A stretch of 64,000 bases of DNA from JADJPO01 sp963724535 (GTDB taxonomy: Bacteria > Actinomycetota > Actinomycetes > Actinomycetales > Kineosporiaceae): contig CAVRVD010000013.1 in assembly GCA_963724535.1 (NCBI GenBank), positions 124,001-188,000 on the forward strand, read 5' to 3'. The notes beneath the pieces are model-generated. The model was given only the letters and a program-made list of their open reading frames with translations, ran no database searches and was not told the origin of the DNA. Made by a program: the position numbers and the translations under genes. Shown in pieces: positions 9,452 through 16,959 of this stretch (the stretch's first letter is position 1; each line of letters starts with the position of its first letter).

Positions 9452-11494
9452 CTAGGACCAGGTACTGGGGATGGGAGTCGCCGTCGTGGTGCTCGGCGGC
9501 ACCGCCCGGTGGGCCAGGGCGTAGGTCATCAGCTCGCGGAAGATCGGACCGGCGACCTCACCGCCGTAGTGCCCGCGCACCGGGCTCTGCAGCACCACCG
9601 CGACCACCAGCGCGGGGTCCTCGGCGGGGGCCATCCCGATGAAGCTGGCGGTGTAGCCGCGGTAGCCGCCGCCGTCGACGGCGCGCTGTGCGGTACCGGT
9701 CTTGCCGGCCACCCGGTAGCCCGGCACCGCCGCCTTGACCGCGGTACCCCCTTCGACGACGACGCCCTCCATGATCTGGCGCACGGTGCGGGCGGTGTCC
9801 TGGCTGATCACCCGTACTGGCTCGGCGGTCTGAGTGGCGTGGTACGTGCCGTCCATCTCGGTGTAGCCGGCCACCACCCGAGGCGGTACCCGCAGCCCGT
9901 CGTTGGCGATCGTGGCGAACACCTGGGCGGCCTGCAGGGTGTTCACCGACAGACCCTGGCCGAACAGGACCGTGTACCGCTGCGAGCCGTTCCAGTCCGC
10001 GGCCGGGGCCAGGATGCCCGGCGACTCCGGCAGGCCGATCCCCGTCGTGTCGCCCAGGCCGAAGCCGCGCAGGTAGCGCTCCATGGTTCCCGGGGGTACC
10101 CGCTCGCCGAGCAGGATCGTGCCGATGTTGCTGGACTTGGCCAGCACTCCTGCGGCGGTCAGCTGCTCGACCCCATGCTCCTCGGAGTCGCGGAAGGATC
10201 GGTCGGCCCGCTTGAGCCGGTTGGGGACCGTGACGTGGGTCAACGGGTCGGCGTGCCCTTCCTCGAGCACGGCGGCCAGGGTGATCACCTTGGACGTCGA
10301 ACCGGGCTCGAAGACATCGAGCAGGGCCCGGTCGCCGCGGTCGGCCGCCACCGACCGCCCCGGCGCGTTCGGGTCGAAGGTGGGCGAGGTGGCCAGGGCG
10401 AGGACCTCCCCGGTGCGCGGGTCGAGCACCGCGACGGACCCGGACTCGGCCTCCCGCTCCCGCACCGCCTCGGCGATCAGGCGCTGCGCCGTCCACTGCA
10501 GGTCCCGGTCGATGGTGAGCCGGACGCTGCCGCCGTCGCTGGCCTGCCGCTCGACGACCTGGCCGGTGGGGATCCGGGTGCCGTCCTTGGCCCGCTCGTA
10601 GCGGACCGATCCGGGGGTGCCCACCAGGATCTCGTCGAACCCGCCCTCGACCCCGCCGTAGGCCACATCGTCGGCGGCGACGAAGCCGAGCACGTTCGCG
10701 GCAAGCTCGCCGCTGGGATACGACCGACGGGTGGACGGCTCGGTGTCCACCCCCGGCACCTGCAGGTCGAGCACCGTGCGGGCCACCTGGGGGGTGACGT
10801 CGGCAGCCAGGGTGAACCCGCGGTTGGTCCCGGTGAGCCGCCGGGTGGCCTCCTCGACACTCATCCCGAGCAGGGGCGCGAGATCCTGCGCCGCGCCGGC
10901 GAGCCCGGCCCCAGTCGCGTGCTCGCCCTGGCGAGGCTGGTAGCCGGCGACCAGGGTCTGGTCCACGAGGATGTTGCGTCGCTCCACCGTGGTGGCCAGC
11001 ACGTTGCCCGTGGAGTCGGTGATGTCCCCCCGCTTGGCCAGCTCAGTGTGCCGGGCCTCACGAACGGTCATCGCGGCGGCAGCCAGCGCTGAGGCGTCCA
11101 GACCCTGCAGCTGGATCAGCCGGCCGCCGAACATGCTGAGCACGAACAGCATGACCACCAGGGCCGCCCGCATCCTCCGGTCGGGGTTCGCGGGGGGTCG
11201 CGGCGGGCGCGGCGGGCGCGGCGGGCGGGGCGGGCGAACCGGGCGGGGGGCGGGACGAGGGGCGGGTCGACGCTGCGCGCCGTCCCGGGAGGACGACGCC
11301 GTCCGAGACGACGCGGTCCGAGACGACGCGGTCCGAGACGACGCCGTCCGAGACGACGCCGTCCGAGACGACGCCGTCCGAGACGACGCGGTCCGAGACG
11401 ACGCGGTCCGAGAGGACGCTGGGCCGGGCTGCCGTGGGGCAGGCCTGCGCTGCGCCGCTGGCCCGGACGTGGTCGGGACTCGGGTGCTGGCCAT
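9452..11494 (-). CDS. ftsI: Septal class B penicillin-binding protein FtsI (PBP3/PbpB)
   Basis: FtsI is the septal transpeptidase that cross-links the glycan made by FtsW. The 680 residues comprise a very long cytoplasmic N-terminus, one membrane anchor (about residues 107-130, RAALVVMLFVLSMFGGRLIQL region), a pedestal domain and a transpeptidase domain. The transpeptidase motifs are SxxK in FEPGSTSKVITL (about residue 398), SxN in AKSSNIGT, and KTG in AGKTGTAQRA (about residue 598). Residues 26-65 are eight exact copies of ASSRT, followed by Pro/Arg-rich blocks (PRPPRPP), so the tail is basic and disordered. It starts 10 bp after the ftsL-like gene. The repeat tract is the only odd feature. 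Confidence 0.96.
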   Translation of the reverse strand: MASTRVPTTSGPAAQRRPAPRQPGPASSRTASSRTASSRTASSRTASSRTASSRTASSRTASSRTASSSRDGAQRRPAPRPAPRPVRPPRPPRPPRPPRPPANPDRRMRAALVVMLFVLSMFGGRLIQLQGLDASALAAAAMTVREARHTELAKRGDITDSTGNVLATTVERRNILVDQTLVAGYQPRQGEHATGAGLAGAAQDLAPLLGMSVEEATRRLTGTNRGFTLAADVTPQVARTVLDLQVPGVDTEPSTRRSYPSGELAANVLGFVAADDVAYGGVEGGFDEILVGTPGSVRYERAKDGTRIPTGQVVERQASDGGSVRLTIDRDLQWTAQRLIAEAVREREAESGSVAVLDPRTGEVLALATSPTFDPNAPGRSVAADRGDRALLDVFEPGSTSKVITLAAVLEEGHADPLTHVTVPNRLKRADRSFRDSEEHGVEQLTAAGVLAKSSNIGTILLGERVPPGTMERYLRGFGLGDTTGIGLPESPGILAPAADWNGSQRYTVLFGQGLSVNTLQAAQVFATIANDGLRVPPRVVAGYTEMDGTYHATQTAEPVRVISQDTARTVRQIMEGVVVEGGTAVKAAVPGYRVAGKTGTAQRAVDGGGYRGYTASFIGMAPAEDPALVVAVVLQSPVRGHYGGEVAGPIFRELMTYALAHRAVPPSTTTATPIPSTWS
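11300..11419 (-). repeat. 15-bp coding tandem repeat, 8 copies, in ftsI
   Basis: Eight head-to-tail 15-bp units encode ASSRT at FtsI residues 26-65. Units differ only at one silent position (gacgacgcCgtccga versus gacgacgcGgtccga), which suggests recent expansion by slippage or unequal crossing-over. The copy number is probably variable between strains. Confidence 0.95.
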
Positions 11495-11504
11495 GGTCGT
11501 TCAC

Positions 11505-12119
11505 TCAGCCGGTCGGGGCGGCGGAGGTGCCCGCCGGCGCCGCAGGGACAGGCTTGACGGGCTTGGCCGCGGCGGGGGTCGCGGCGGGTCTGGCCGGGTC
11601 GGCGGTGGGTGTGGCAGCCGCCGTGGCCTTGGGTGTCGCCGTGGCTTCAGGCTTGGCGGCAGGCTTGGCGGCGGGTTTGGCGACGGGCCTGGCGGCGGGG
11701 GCGGCGACACGGGCCGGAGCCCGGGGGGCGGGACTCGCCTCACCCAGCACCGCACCGTCGCTCAGCCGCATCACCGCCGAGTTGGGGGCCGGGACCATAC
11801 CGAGCTCGCGGGCCTGCTGGGCCAGGGCGGCGGGCGCCTGCAGCGCCGCGATTCGCTCGGCCAGCCCTTGGCGCTGCTCGATCAGCCGGGTCTCGTCGGC
11901 CCGCAGCCCGCGCATCTCGTAGGCACCGCGCTGCAGGTTCACGGCGAGCACCAGCAGGACTACCAGCCCCAGCGCGAGCACGGCCAGGCTGGTTGTCACC
12001 AGGGCGGCCCGCGACTGGAGCCGCTGCGGCGCCGGAACCAGGCGCAGCCGCGCGGTCCGGGGAGCGCCGACGGGCAACGCGGCGCGCGTTCGGGGAGTGC
12101 GTGCGGTCGCGGTGCTCAT
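11505..12119 (-). CDS. ftsL: FtsL-like septum protein with Ala/Lys/Pro-rich tail
   Basis: This 204-residue protein sits between rsmH and ftsI, where actinobacterial FtsL/Rv2164c-type proteins are encoded. It has a basic N-terminus, one transmembrane helix (about residues 40-60, LAVLALGLVVLLVLAVNLQ) and then a coiled-coil-like stretch containing GLRADETRLIEQRQGLAERIAALQ, the usual FtsL bitopic layout. LGMVPAPNSAVMRL follows, a segment seen in this family. The last 80 residues are low complexity, with AKPAAKPAAKPEATATPKA repeats, probably a wall-spanning disordered tail. FtsL would bridge FtsQ and the FtsWI synthase. Sequence identity to FtsL is always low, so the name rests on position and topology. 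The ATG overlaps the rsmH stop by 4 bp. Confidence 0.82.
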   Translation of the reverse strand: MSTATARTPRTRAALPVGAPRTARLRLVPAPQRLQSRAALVTTSLAVLALGLVVLLVLAVNLQRGAYEMRGLRADETRLIEQRQGLAERIAALQAPAALAQQARELGMVPAPNSAVMRLSDGAVLGEASPAPRAPARVAAPAARPVAKPAAKPAAKPEATATPKATAAATPTADPARPAATPAAAKPVKPVPAAPAGTSAAPTG

Positions 12120-13147
12120 GCTGCGTTCTCCCGGGTGGTGGTGCCGGACCTGCGTCCGTCTCGGATCCGTTCGGCGGCCCGCAGCCGCACCGAGGCGGCC
12201 CGCGGGTTGGCGCCCACCTCGTCGTCGGCAGCGCGCTCGGCACCCCGGGTCAGCAGCCGCAGCCGGGGGGCGTGCTCGGGAAGCTCCACGGGCAGCCCCG
12301 GCGGCGCGCTGCTGCGCGCCCCCTCAGCGAGCACCCGTTTGACGATCCGGTCCTCCAGCGAGTGGTAGGCCAGGACGACGATCCGCCCGCCGACGGCGAG
12401 CGCGGCGACCGCGGCGGGCATCGCCCGGGTCAGCGCGGCCAGCTCCCCGTTGACCTCGATGCGCAGGGCCTGAAAGGTGCGCTTGGCCGGATGGCCACCG
12501 TGGCGGCGGGTGGCCGCCGGAATCGCGTCCCGGACCAGTTCGACCAGTCGGGCACTGTCGGTAAACGGCCGGCGGGCACGTTCGGTGACGATCGCCTCGG
12601 CTATCCGCCGGGCGAACCGCTCCTCGCCGTACTCGCGAAGCACCCGGGACAGCTCGGTGACGGAGTAGGTGTTCAACACCTCGGCCGCCGTCGGGGCCGC
12701 CGACCCGGCGTCCATCCGCATGTCCAGCGGGGCGTCGTTGGCATAGGCGAAACCACGCCGGGGCTCGTCCAGCTGGAGCGAGGAGACACCCAGGTCCAGC
12801 AGGACTGCGCTGACGCGGTCATGGCCGTAGTCGCGCAGCACGGTCGGCAGCTGGTCGTAGACGGCGTGCACCAGGTGGACCCGATCGGCGAACCTCGCAA
12901 GCCGCCGTCCGGCCGCGGCCAGGGCCTGCGGGTCACGGTCGATGCCGACCAGGCGGGCGTTCGGGCAGCGGGCCAGTAGCGCCGAGGAGTGTCCGGCCAG
13001 CCCCACTGTGGCGTCTACGACGACACTGTCCGGGCGCTGCAGCGCCGGGGCGAGCAGACCAACACACCGCTCGAGCAGCACCGGAACGTGCCGGGGTGGC
13101 TGGAGCCCGTCCGCGGCCTCGCCCAGGCCCCCCGCACCGTCCGCCAT
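12116..13147 (-). CDS. rsmH: 16S rRNA (cytosine1402-N4)-methyltransferase RsmH (MraW)
   Basis: RsmH methylates N4 of C1402 in 16S rRNA using S-adenosylmethionine. The 343 residues begin near RHVPVLLERCVGLL and carry the SAM motif VVDATVGLAGHSSALL, GIDRDPQAL, and LLDLGVSSLQLDEPRRGFAY, all typical of the MraW family. The ATG used here is preceded by a GAAAGG ribosome-binding site at good spacing. A GTG 18 bp upstream would add six residues but has no such site. It is the second gene of the dcw operon, 237 bp after mraZ, and overlaps the ftsL-like gene by 4 bp. Confidence 0.95.
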   Translation of the reverse strand: MADGAGGLGEAADGLQPPRHVPVLLERCVGLLAPALQRPDSVVVDATVGLAGHSSALLARCPNARLVGIDRDPQALAAAGRRLARFADRVHLVHAVYDQLPTVLRDYGHDRVSAVLLDLGVSSLQLDEPRRGFAYANDAPLDMRMDAGSAAPTAAEVLNTYSVTELSRVLREYGEERFARRIAEAIVTERARRPFTDSARLVELVRDAIPAATRRHGGHPAKRTFQALRIEVNGELAALTRAMPAAVAALAVGGRIVVLAYHSLEDRIVKRVLAEGARSSAPPGLPVELPEHAPRLRLLTRGAERAADDEVGANPRAASVRLRAAERIRDGRRSGTTTRENAA

Positions 13148-13384
13148 CTCGACCCTTTCGCTCACCCGTGGGTGTCTCGTCGAACCGCCACCGACCCGGT
13201 CCGGGCATCCGTCCTCGACATCCGCACCGCTGATGAGCGACGGCGGTCAGGTCTCCATCCGCTCCGTCCGGACGGCCTGACACCGGGGAAGGTGCGTCAG
13301 GACGTCCCGGGCGGCTGGAGACCTCACCGCCGCGCTCGGGGACCGGGCCAGATGGTCGGTCCCGTCTTGCTGAGAGCGCCGGGC

Positions 13385-13816
13385 TCAGAACACGCCGGGA
13401 ACCACCTCCTCGGCCTGCTCGGCGAAGGCGCTCTCCTGCTGGGTGAGATAGGCCGTCCACGCCACCGCGTCCCAGATCTCGACGCGTTCGCCGGCCCCGA
13501 TCACCGCGCAGTCACGGTCGAGACCTGCGTAGGCCCGCAGGGTCGCGGGGACGGTGATGCGTCCCTGCCGGTCGACGGCCTCGTCACTGGCCCCGGACAG
13601 GAACACCCGCAGGTAGTCGCGGGCCTGCTTGCTGGTCACCGGGGCCTGGCGCAGCTGCCCGGCGATCCGCTCGAACTCGGCGCGCGGGAAGACGTAGAGG
13701 CAACGCTCCTGCCCACGGGTCACCACCACGCCGTCCTCCAGCTGCTCGCGGAACTTCGCCGGAAGGATCAGCCGGCCCTTGTCATCCAGGCGGGGGGTAT
13801 GGGTGCCGAGGAACAT
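13385..13816 (-). CDS. mraZ: Transcriptional regulator / nucleoid-associated protein MraZ
   Basis: MraZ is the first gene of dcw operons and a ring-forming DNA-binding protein that represses or modulates its own promoter. The 143 residues contain the two expected SpoVT/AbrB-like halves: LDDKGRLILPAKFREQL near residue 10 and VDRQGRITVPATLRAYAGL near residue 82. A strong GAGGAGG ribosome-binding site precedes the ATG. Immediately upstream are three 10-bp-spaced boxes of the kind MraZ binds, overlapping a candidate promoter. Length and start match the family. Confidence 0.97.
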   Translation of the reverse strand: MFLGTHTPRLDDKGRLILPAKFREQLEDGVVVTRGQERCLYVFPRAEFERIAGQLRQAPVTSKQARDYLRVFLSGASDEAVDRQGRITVPATLRAYAGLDRDCAVIGAGERVEIWDAVAWTAYLTQQESAFAEQAEEVVPGVF

Positions 13817-13849
13817 CGCTGCACCTCCTCACCCCGATCCGCCCGTTGC

Positions 13850-13881
13850 CCCCACTGTACTCCACTTCCCTCCACGATCAA
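13850..13881 (-). promoter_or_regulatory. dcw promoter with three MraZ-type boxes
   Basis: Read on the minus strand, a -35 like TTGATC (13876-13881) and a -10 TACAGT (13854-13859) are separated by 16 bp. GTGGAG, GTGGAG and GTGGGG begin exactly 10 bp apart (complementary to 13870-13875, 13860-13865, 13850-13855), one helical turn each and overlapping the promoter. The family binds such direct repeats through its oligomeric ring. Autoregulation is therefore inferred. Confidence 0.75.
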
Positions 13882-14494
13882 CGATCAGGACCCCGCGTTG
13901 CCGTTGATCCGCAGTCAAAAGTCCAGATCAGCGGCGTGGTGGGAAGTGGAGGTCTCAGCTCGGAGTTCACCCGTCTGCGGACCACGGCATCGGGTGGTCG
14001 GAGGAGTGCCGGACGGCGGAAGCATCTGCTCAGGCGCAAGGGCCCGCTAAATCGGAGCAAACTGCAGTGTCGACGTCCGGGGCGCAGCCAGCCGGTGGTG
14101 GGAGGTGGTGGGGCGTGGGGGCGCGGGGTGCGGCCTCCCCGACCGAGCGCGCCTCGCGCCGCCAATGTGACTGTGTGTCGTTCCAGGTGCCGGGTCTGTG
14201 CGGTATTGCCCTGGGTATCACTTACCTCAGCGTGGGGGTCGGGACCGGCCACCGTCCTGACCCCTGTGGCCGGCGCACGGACCGCCTCGGCAGCCACGGT
14301 CGCAGCGACGGGATGAGGCATCCGGCGGAGCCTGAGAGACTGATGCCTCAACAACAGGCTGATGCCTCTGGGACAGCACGCGACGACACTGTGCACAGGC
14401 ACTGTGCGGCGCCTCTCGACCGGGGTTCCCGCCGCGGCCGGTCGCCGCGGTCGTCAGGCCGCCAGAGCCGTGAGGCAGAAAGGCAGGACAGAGG
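13882..14494. other. Divergent intergenic region between mraZ and moxR
   Basis: About 610 bp between the mraZ promoter and moxR hold no reading frame I can support. The right half contains three GATGCCTC/GAGGCATC-type elements (separate entry) and two CACTGTGC direct repeats (14387-14394 and 14400-14407). It is less GC-biased than its surroundings, as expected for regulatory DNA. Confidence 0.5.
14313..14369. promoter_or_regulatory. Inverted/direct repeat cluster upstream of moxR
   Basis: TGAGGCATC (14314-14322) and GATGCCTCA (14342-14350) form a perfect 9-bp inverted repeat. A third copy, GATGCCTCT, lies at 14361-14369. No T-tract follows, so an operator is more likely than a terminator. 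It sits about 125-180 bp upstream of the moxR start. Confidence 0.4.
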
Positions 14495-15472
14495 GTGACC
14501 ACCACGATCGCACCCCAGACGGTGGACGGGTTGCTGCGGACCACCGACCAGATCCGCCAGGCCGTGGAAAGGGTCATCGACGGCAAGCCGGACGTGGTGC
14601 GCCTGGCGGTCACCGTCCTGGTGGCCGAGGGCCACCTGCTCCTCGAGGACGTGCCCGGGGTCGGCAAGACCATGCTCGCCAAGGCGCTGGCCCGCTCGAT
14701 CGGGTGCTCGGTGCGGCGCATCCAGTTCACCCCCGACCTGATGCCCAGTGACATCACCGGGGTCAGCGTCTACAACCAGGAGCGCGGCGACTTCGAGTTC
14801 AAGCCCGGGGCGATCTTCACCAATGTCGTGGTCGGCGACGAGATCAACCGGGCCAGCCCGAAGACCCAGTCGGCCATGCTCGAGAGCATGGAGGAGCGCC
14901 ACGTCACGGTGGACGGCGTGACCTATCGACTGCAGCCGCCGTTCATCGTCATCGCGACCCAGAACCCCATCGAGATGGAAGGGACCTACCCGCTGCCGGA
15001 GGCCCAGCGGGACCGGTTCATGGCTCGGCTGTCGATGGGCTACCCCTCCGGCGCCGCGGAGCTGGAGATGCTGGACCGGCACGGCGAACACGACCCGTTG
15101 GCCACCCTGTCCCCCGTGTGTGACGCCGACACCGTTCGCTCGCTGGTCGCCACTGCCAAGTCGATCTACGCCGCCGACGTGGTCAAGGAGTACGTGGTGT
15201 CGCTGGTCCAGGCCACCCGGTCCACCCCGGACCTGCGCCTGGGTGCCTCGCCCCGGGCCGCGCTGCACCTGTTGCGCGCCGCGAAGGCGCACGCCCTGCT
15301 GGAGGGGCGCAACCACGTTCTGCCCGACGACATCCAGGCCCTCGTGGTACCGGTGCTCGCCCACCGGGTGCTGCCCAGCGCCGACGCCGCGATCGGCCAG
15401 CGCCGGCCGGAGGACGTCTTGGAGTCCCTGCTGGCCCAGGTGCCGCTGCCGCGGCCGCGGGCCACCGCCTGA
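14495..15472 (+). CDS. MoxR-family AAA+ ATPase
   Basis: A 325-residue MoxR-type AAA+ chaperone-like ATPase. Walker A is in DVPGVGKTMLAKAL (about residue 55), Walker B in VVGDEINRASPKTQSAMLE, sensor 1 in IATQNPIE, followed by YPLPEAQRDRF. MoxR ATPases are usually encoded with a DUF58 protein and membrane or VWA partners and are thought to assemble or activate them. Here the DUF58 gene follows after 20 bp and a transglutaminase-like gene after that, forming one operon. The GTG start has a weak AAAGG site about 11 bp upstream. The client is unknown. Confidence 0.93.
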   Translation: MTTTIAPQTVDGLLRTTDQIRQAVERVIDGKPDVVRLAVTVLVAEGHLLLEDVPGVGKTMLAKALARSIGCSVRRIQFTPDLMPSDITGVSVYNQERGDFEFKPGAIFTNVVVGDEINRASPKTQSAMLESMEERHVTVDGVTYRLQPPFIVIATQNPIEMEGTYPLPEAQRDRFMARLSMGYPSGAAELEMLDRHGEHDPLATLSPVCDADTVRSLVATAKSIYAADVVKEYVVSLVQATRSTPDLRLGASPRAALHLLRAAKAHALLEGRNHVLPDDIQALVVPVLAHRVLPSADAAIGQRRPEDVLESLLAQVPLPRPRATA

Positions 15473-15492
15473 GCGCCGGAGCCCAGACCCGA

Positions 15493-16959
15493 ATGGCCAT
15501 CTCCCGCGCCGCGTCCTCGCTGCGACAGACTTCTGGTCGATCGGCCACGGATCGGTCGAGCCCGGGACGCCCTCCGCCCTCAGGCGCCCCCGGTGGCGGG
15601 ACAGCCCCGGGCTGGTTCCGGGCCGGACTGCGCGGGCTGACCACCCGGGGACGCTCATTCGTGGCATCCGGTCTGGCCGCCTCGGCCTGCGCCTTCCTGC
15701 TCGGCCAGCGGGACCTGCTGCGGGTGGGCGTGCTGCTGGTCGCCGTCCCGCTGGTCTGCGCGGTGATCGTGGGCCGGGCCCAGCTCCGGGTCTCCCTGGA
15801 ACGCACGATCACGCCGCCGCGCGTCGTGGCCGGGGCGGTCGCCCGGGTCCGGCTGGAGTTGACCAACCTGGACCGAGTCGCAACCGCCGTGCTCCTCGCC
15901 GAGGATCACCTGCCCTACCGGTTGGGTTCCTCGCCGCGGTTCGTCGTCTCCAGGCTGCCCGGTGGTCGTCGGGCGGCCGTGACCTACACGCTGCGCACCG
16001 CCGTCCGCGGCCGATACCCGATCGGCCCGCTGGCACTGACCACCTCGGACCTGTTCGGGATGTGTGAACTGACCCGCTCGTTCACCGCTACCGACCCCCT
16101 GGTGGTGCTGCCGAAGAGCTGGCCGCTGGAGGGTGCCCCCTCAGGAGGTCAGTGGGCCGGTCACGGCGAAGCGATCCGGGGCAGGGTGGCGGCCAGCGGC
16201 GAGCACGACCTGGCGGTGCGCGAGTACCGGCACGGCGACGACCTGCGCCGGGTGCACTGGCGGTCCACCGCCCGCCGTGGCGAGCTCATGGTGCGCCGCG
16301 ACGAGCAACCCCGGCAGATGCGAGCCACCGTCGTGCTCGACACCCGTCACCATGCTCATCGCGGCGAGGGTCCGACGTCGAGCTTCGAATGGTCGGTCAG
16401 CGCCGCGGCCTCGATGGTGGCCCACCTGTGCGCACTGCGTTACGCCGTTCGGCTGATCGCCGGGGAGGGGCCCTCCCCCGCTCCTGCCTCCAGCGTCGCC
16501 GGCGGGGTCGAGACCGAGGTCCTGGAGCGACTGGCGGTGGTCGAGCAGGGCGGGTCACAACCGCTGACCGCCATCGCCGCGACGCTACATGCCTCCGCGC
16601 ACGAGGGGGTGGTCGCCGCGGTGCTCGGCGATCTCGCCGAGGCGGACGTAACGGCGCTGTGCACCGCCCTGCCGCAGCAGACGGCTGGCGTCGCCGTCCT
16701 GCTCGACCTGCCCCGCTGGAGCACGGTGCCGCCGGCGGTGGCCCACGAGCTGGACGAGAACCGCCGCCGGGCAGCCCAGGCGCTGCGCGGCGCCGGCTGG
16801 CTGGTCGCCGAGGCGGGTCCGCACCAGAGCGTCCAACAGGTCTGGCGGTCGGCGGTGGGCGGACCCGGCGCCGCGGGCCCGGCGGGGCCGTCCGGGGCGG
16901 GGGCCGCTCAGGCGCTGCATCTCGCCTCGCTCACCCCATCCACCGGGGGCAGATCATGA
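15493..16959 (+). CDS. DUF58 domain-containing membrane-associated protein
   Basis: A 488-residue DUF58 protein. After a Ser/Pro-rich N-terminus there are two hydrophobic helices (about residues 55-95, ASACAFLLG and VGVLLVAVPLVCAVIV). The conserved DUF58 signature REYRHGDDLRRVHWRSTARR follows near residue 240, then VVLDTRHHA leading into a degenerate VWA-like fold. The C-terminus is Gly/Ala/Pro-rich. It is the usual partner of MoxR ATPases and of transglutaminase-like proteins. Its stop overlaps the next start by 4 bp (ATGA), so the three genes are translationally coupled. The biochemical function of the family is not established. Confidence 0.9.
   Translation: MAISRAASSLRQTSGRSATDRSSPGRPPPSGAPGGGTAPGWFRAGLRGLTTRGRSFVASGLAASACAFLLGQRDLLRVGVLLVAVPLVCAVIVGRAQLRVSLERTITPPRVVAGAVARVRLELTNLDRVATAVLLAEDHLPYRLGSSPRFVVSRLPGGRRAAVTYTLRTAVRGRYPIGPLALTTSDLFGMCELTRSFTATDPLVVLPKSWPLEGAPSGGQWAGHGEAIRGRVAASGEHDLAVREYRHGDDLRRVHWRSTARRGELMVRRDEQPRQMRATVVLDTRHHAHRGEGPTSSFEWSVSAAASMVAHLCALRYAVRLIAGEGPSPAPASSVAGGVETEVLERLAVVEQGGSQPLTAIAATLHASAHEGVVAAVLGDLAEADVTALCTALPQQTAGVAVLLDLPRWSTVPPAVAHELDENRRRAAQALRGAGWLVAEAGPHQSVQQVWRSAVGGPGAAGPAGPSGAGAAQALHLASLTPSTGGRS

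Noticed and set aside
11300..11419. Possible CRISPR array
   Set aside because: Units are contiguous 15-mers with no spacers and are in frame in ftsI. The 16-bp tract at 44587 also has no spacers.
14067..14498. Plus-strand open frame of 143 codons before moxR
   Set aside because: Low-complexity Arg/Gly translation, no ribosome-binding site and no recognisable domain; it overlaps the repeat cluster.
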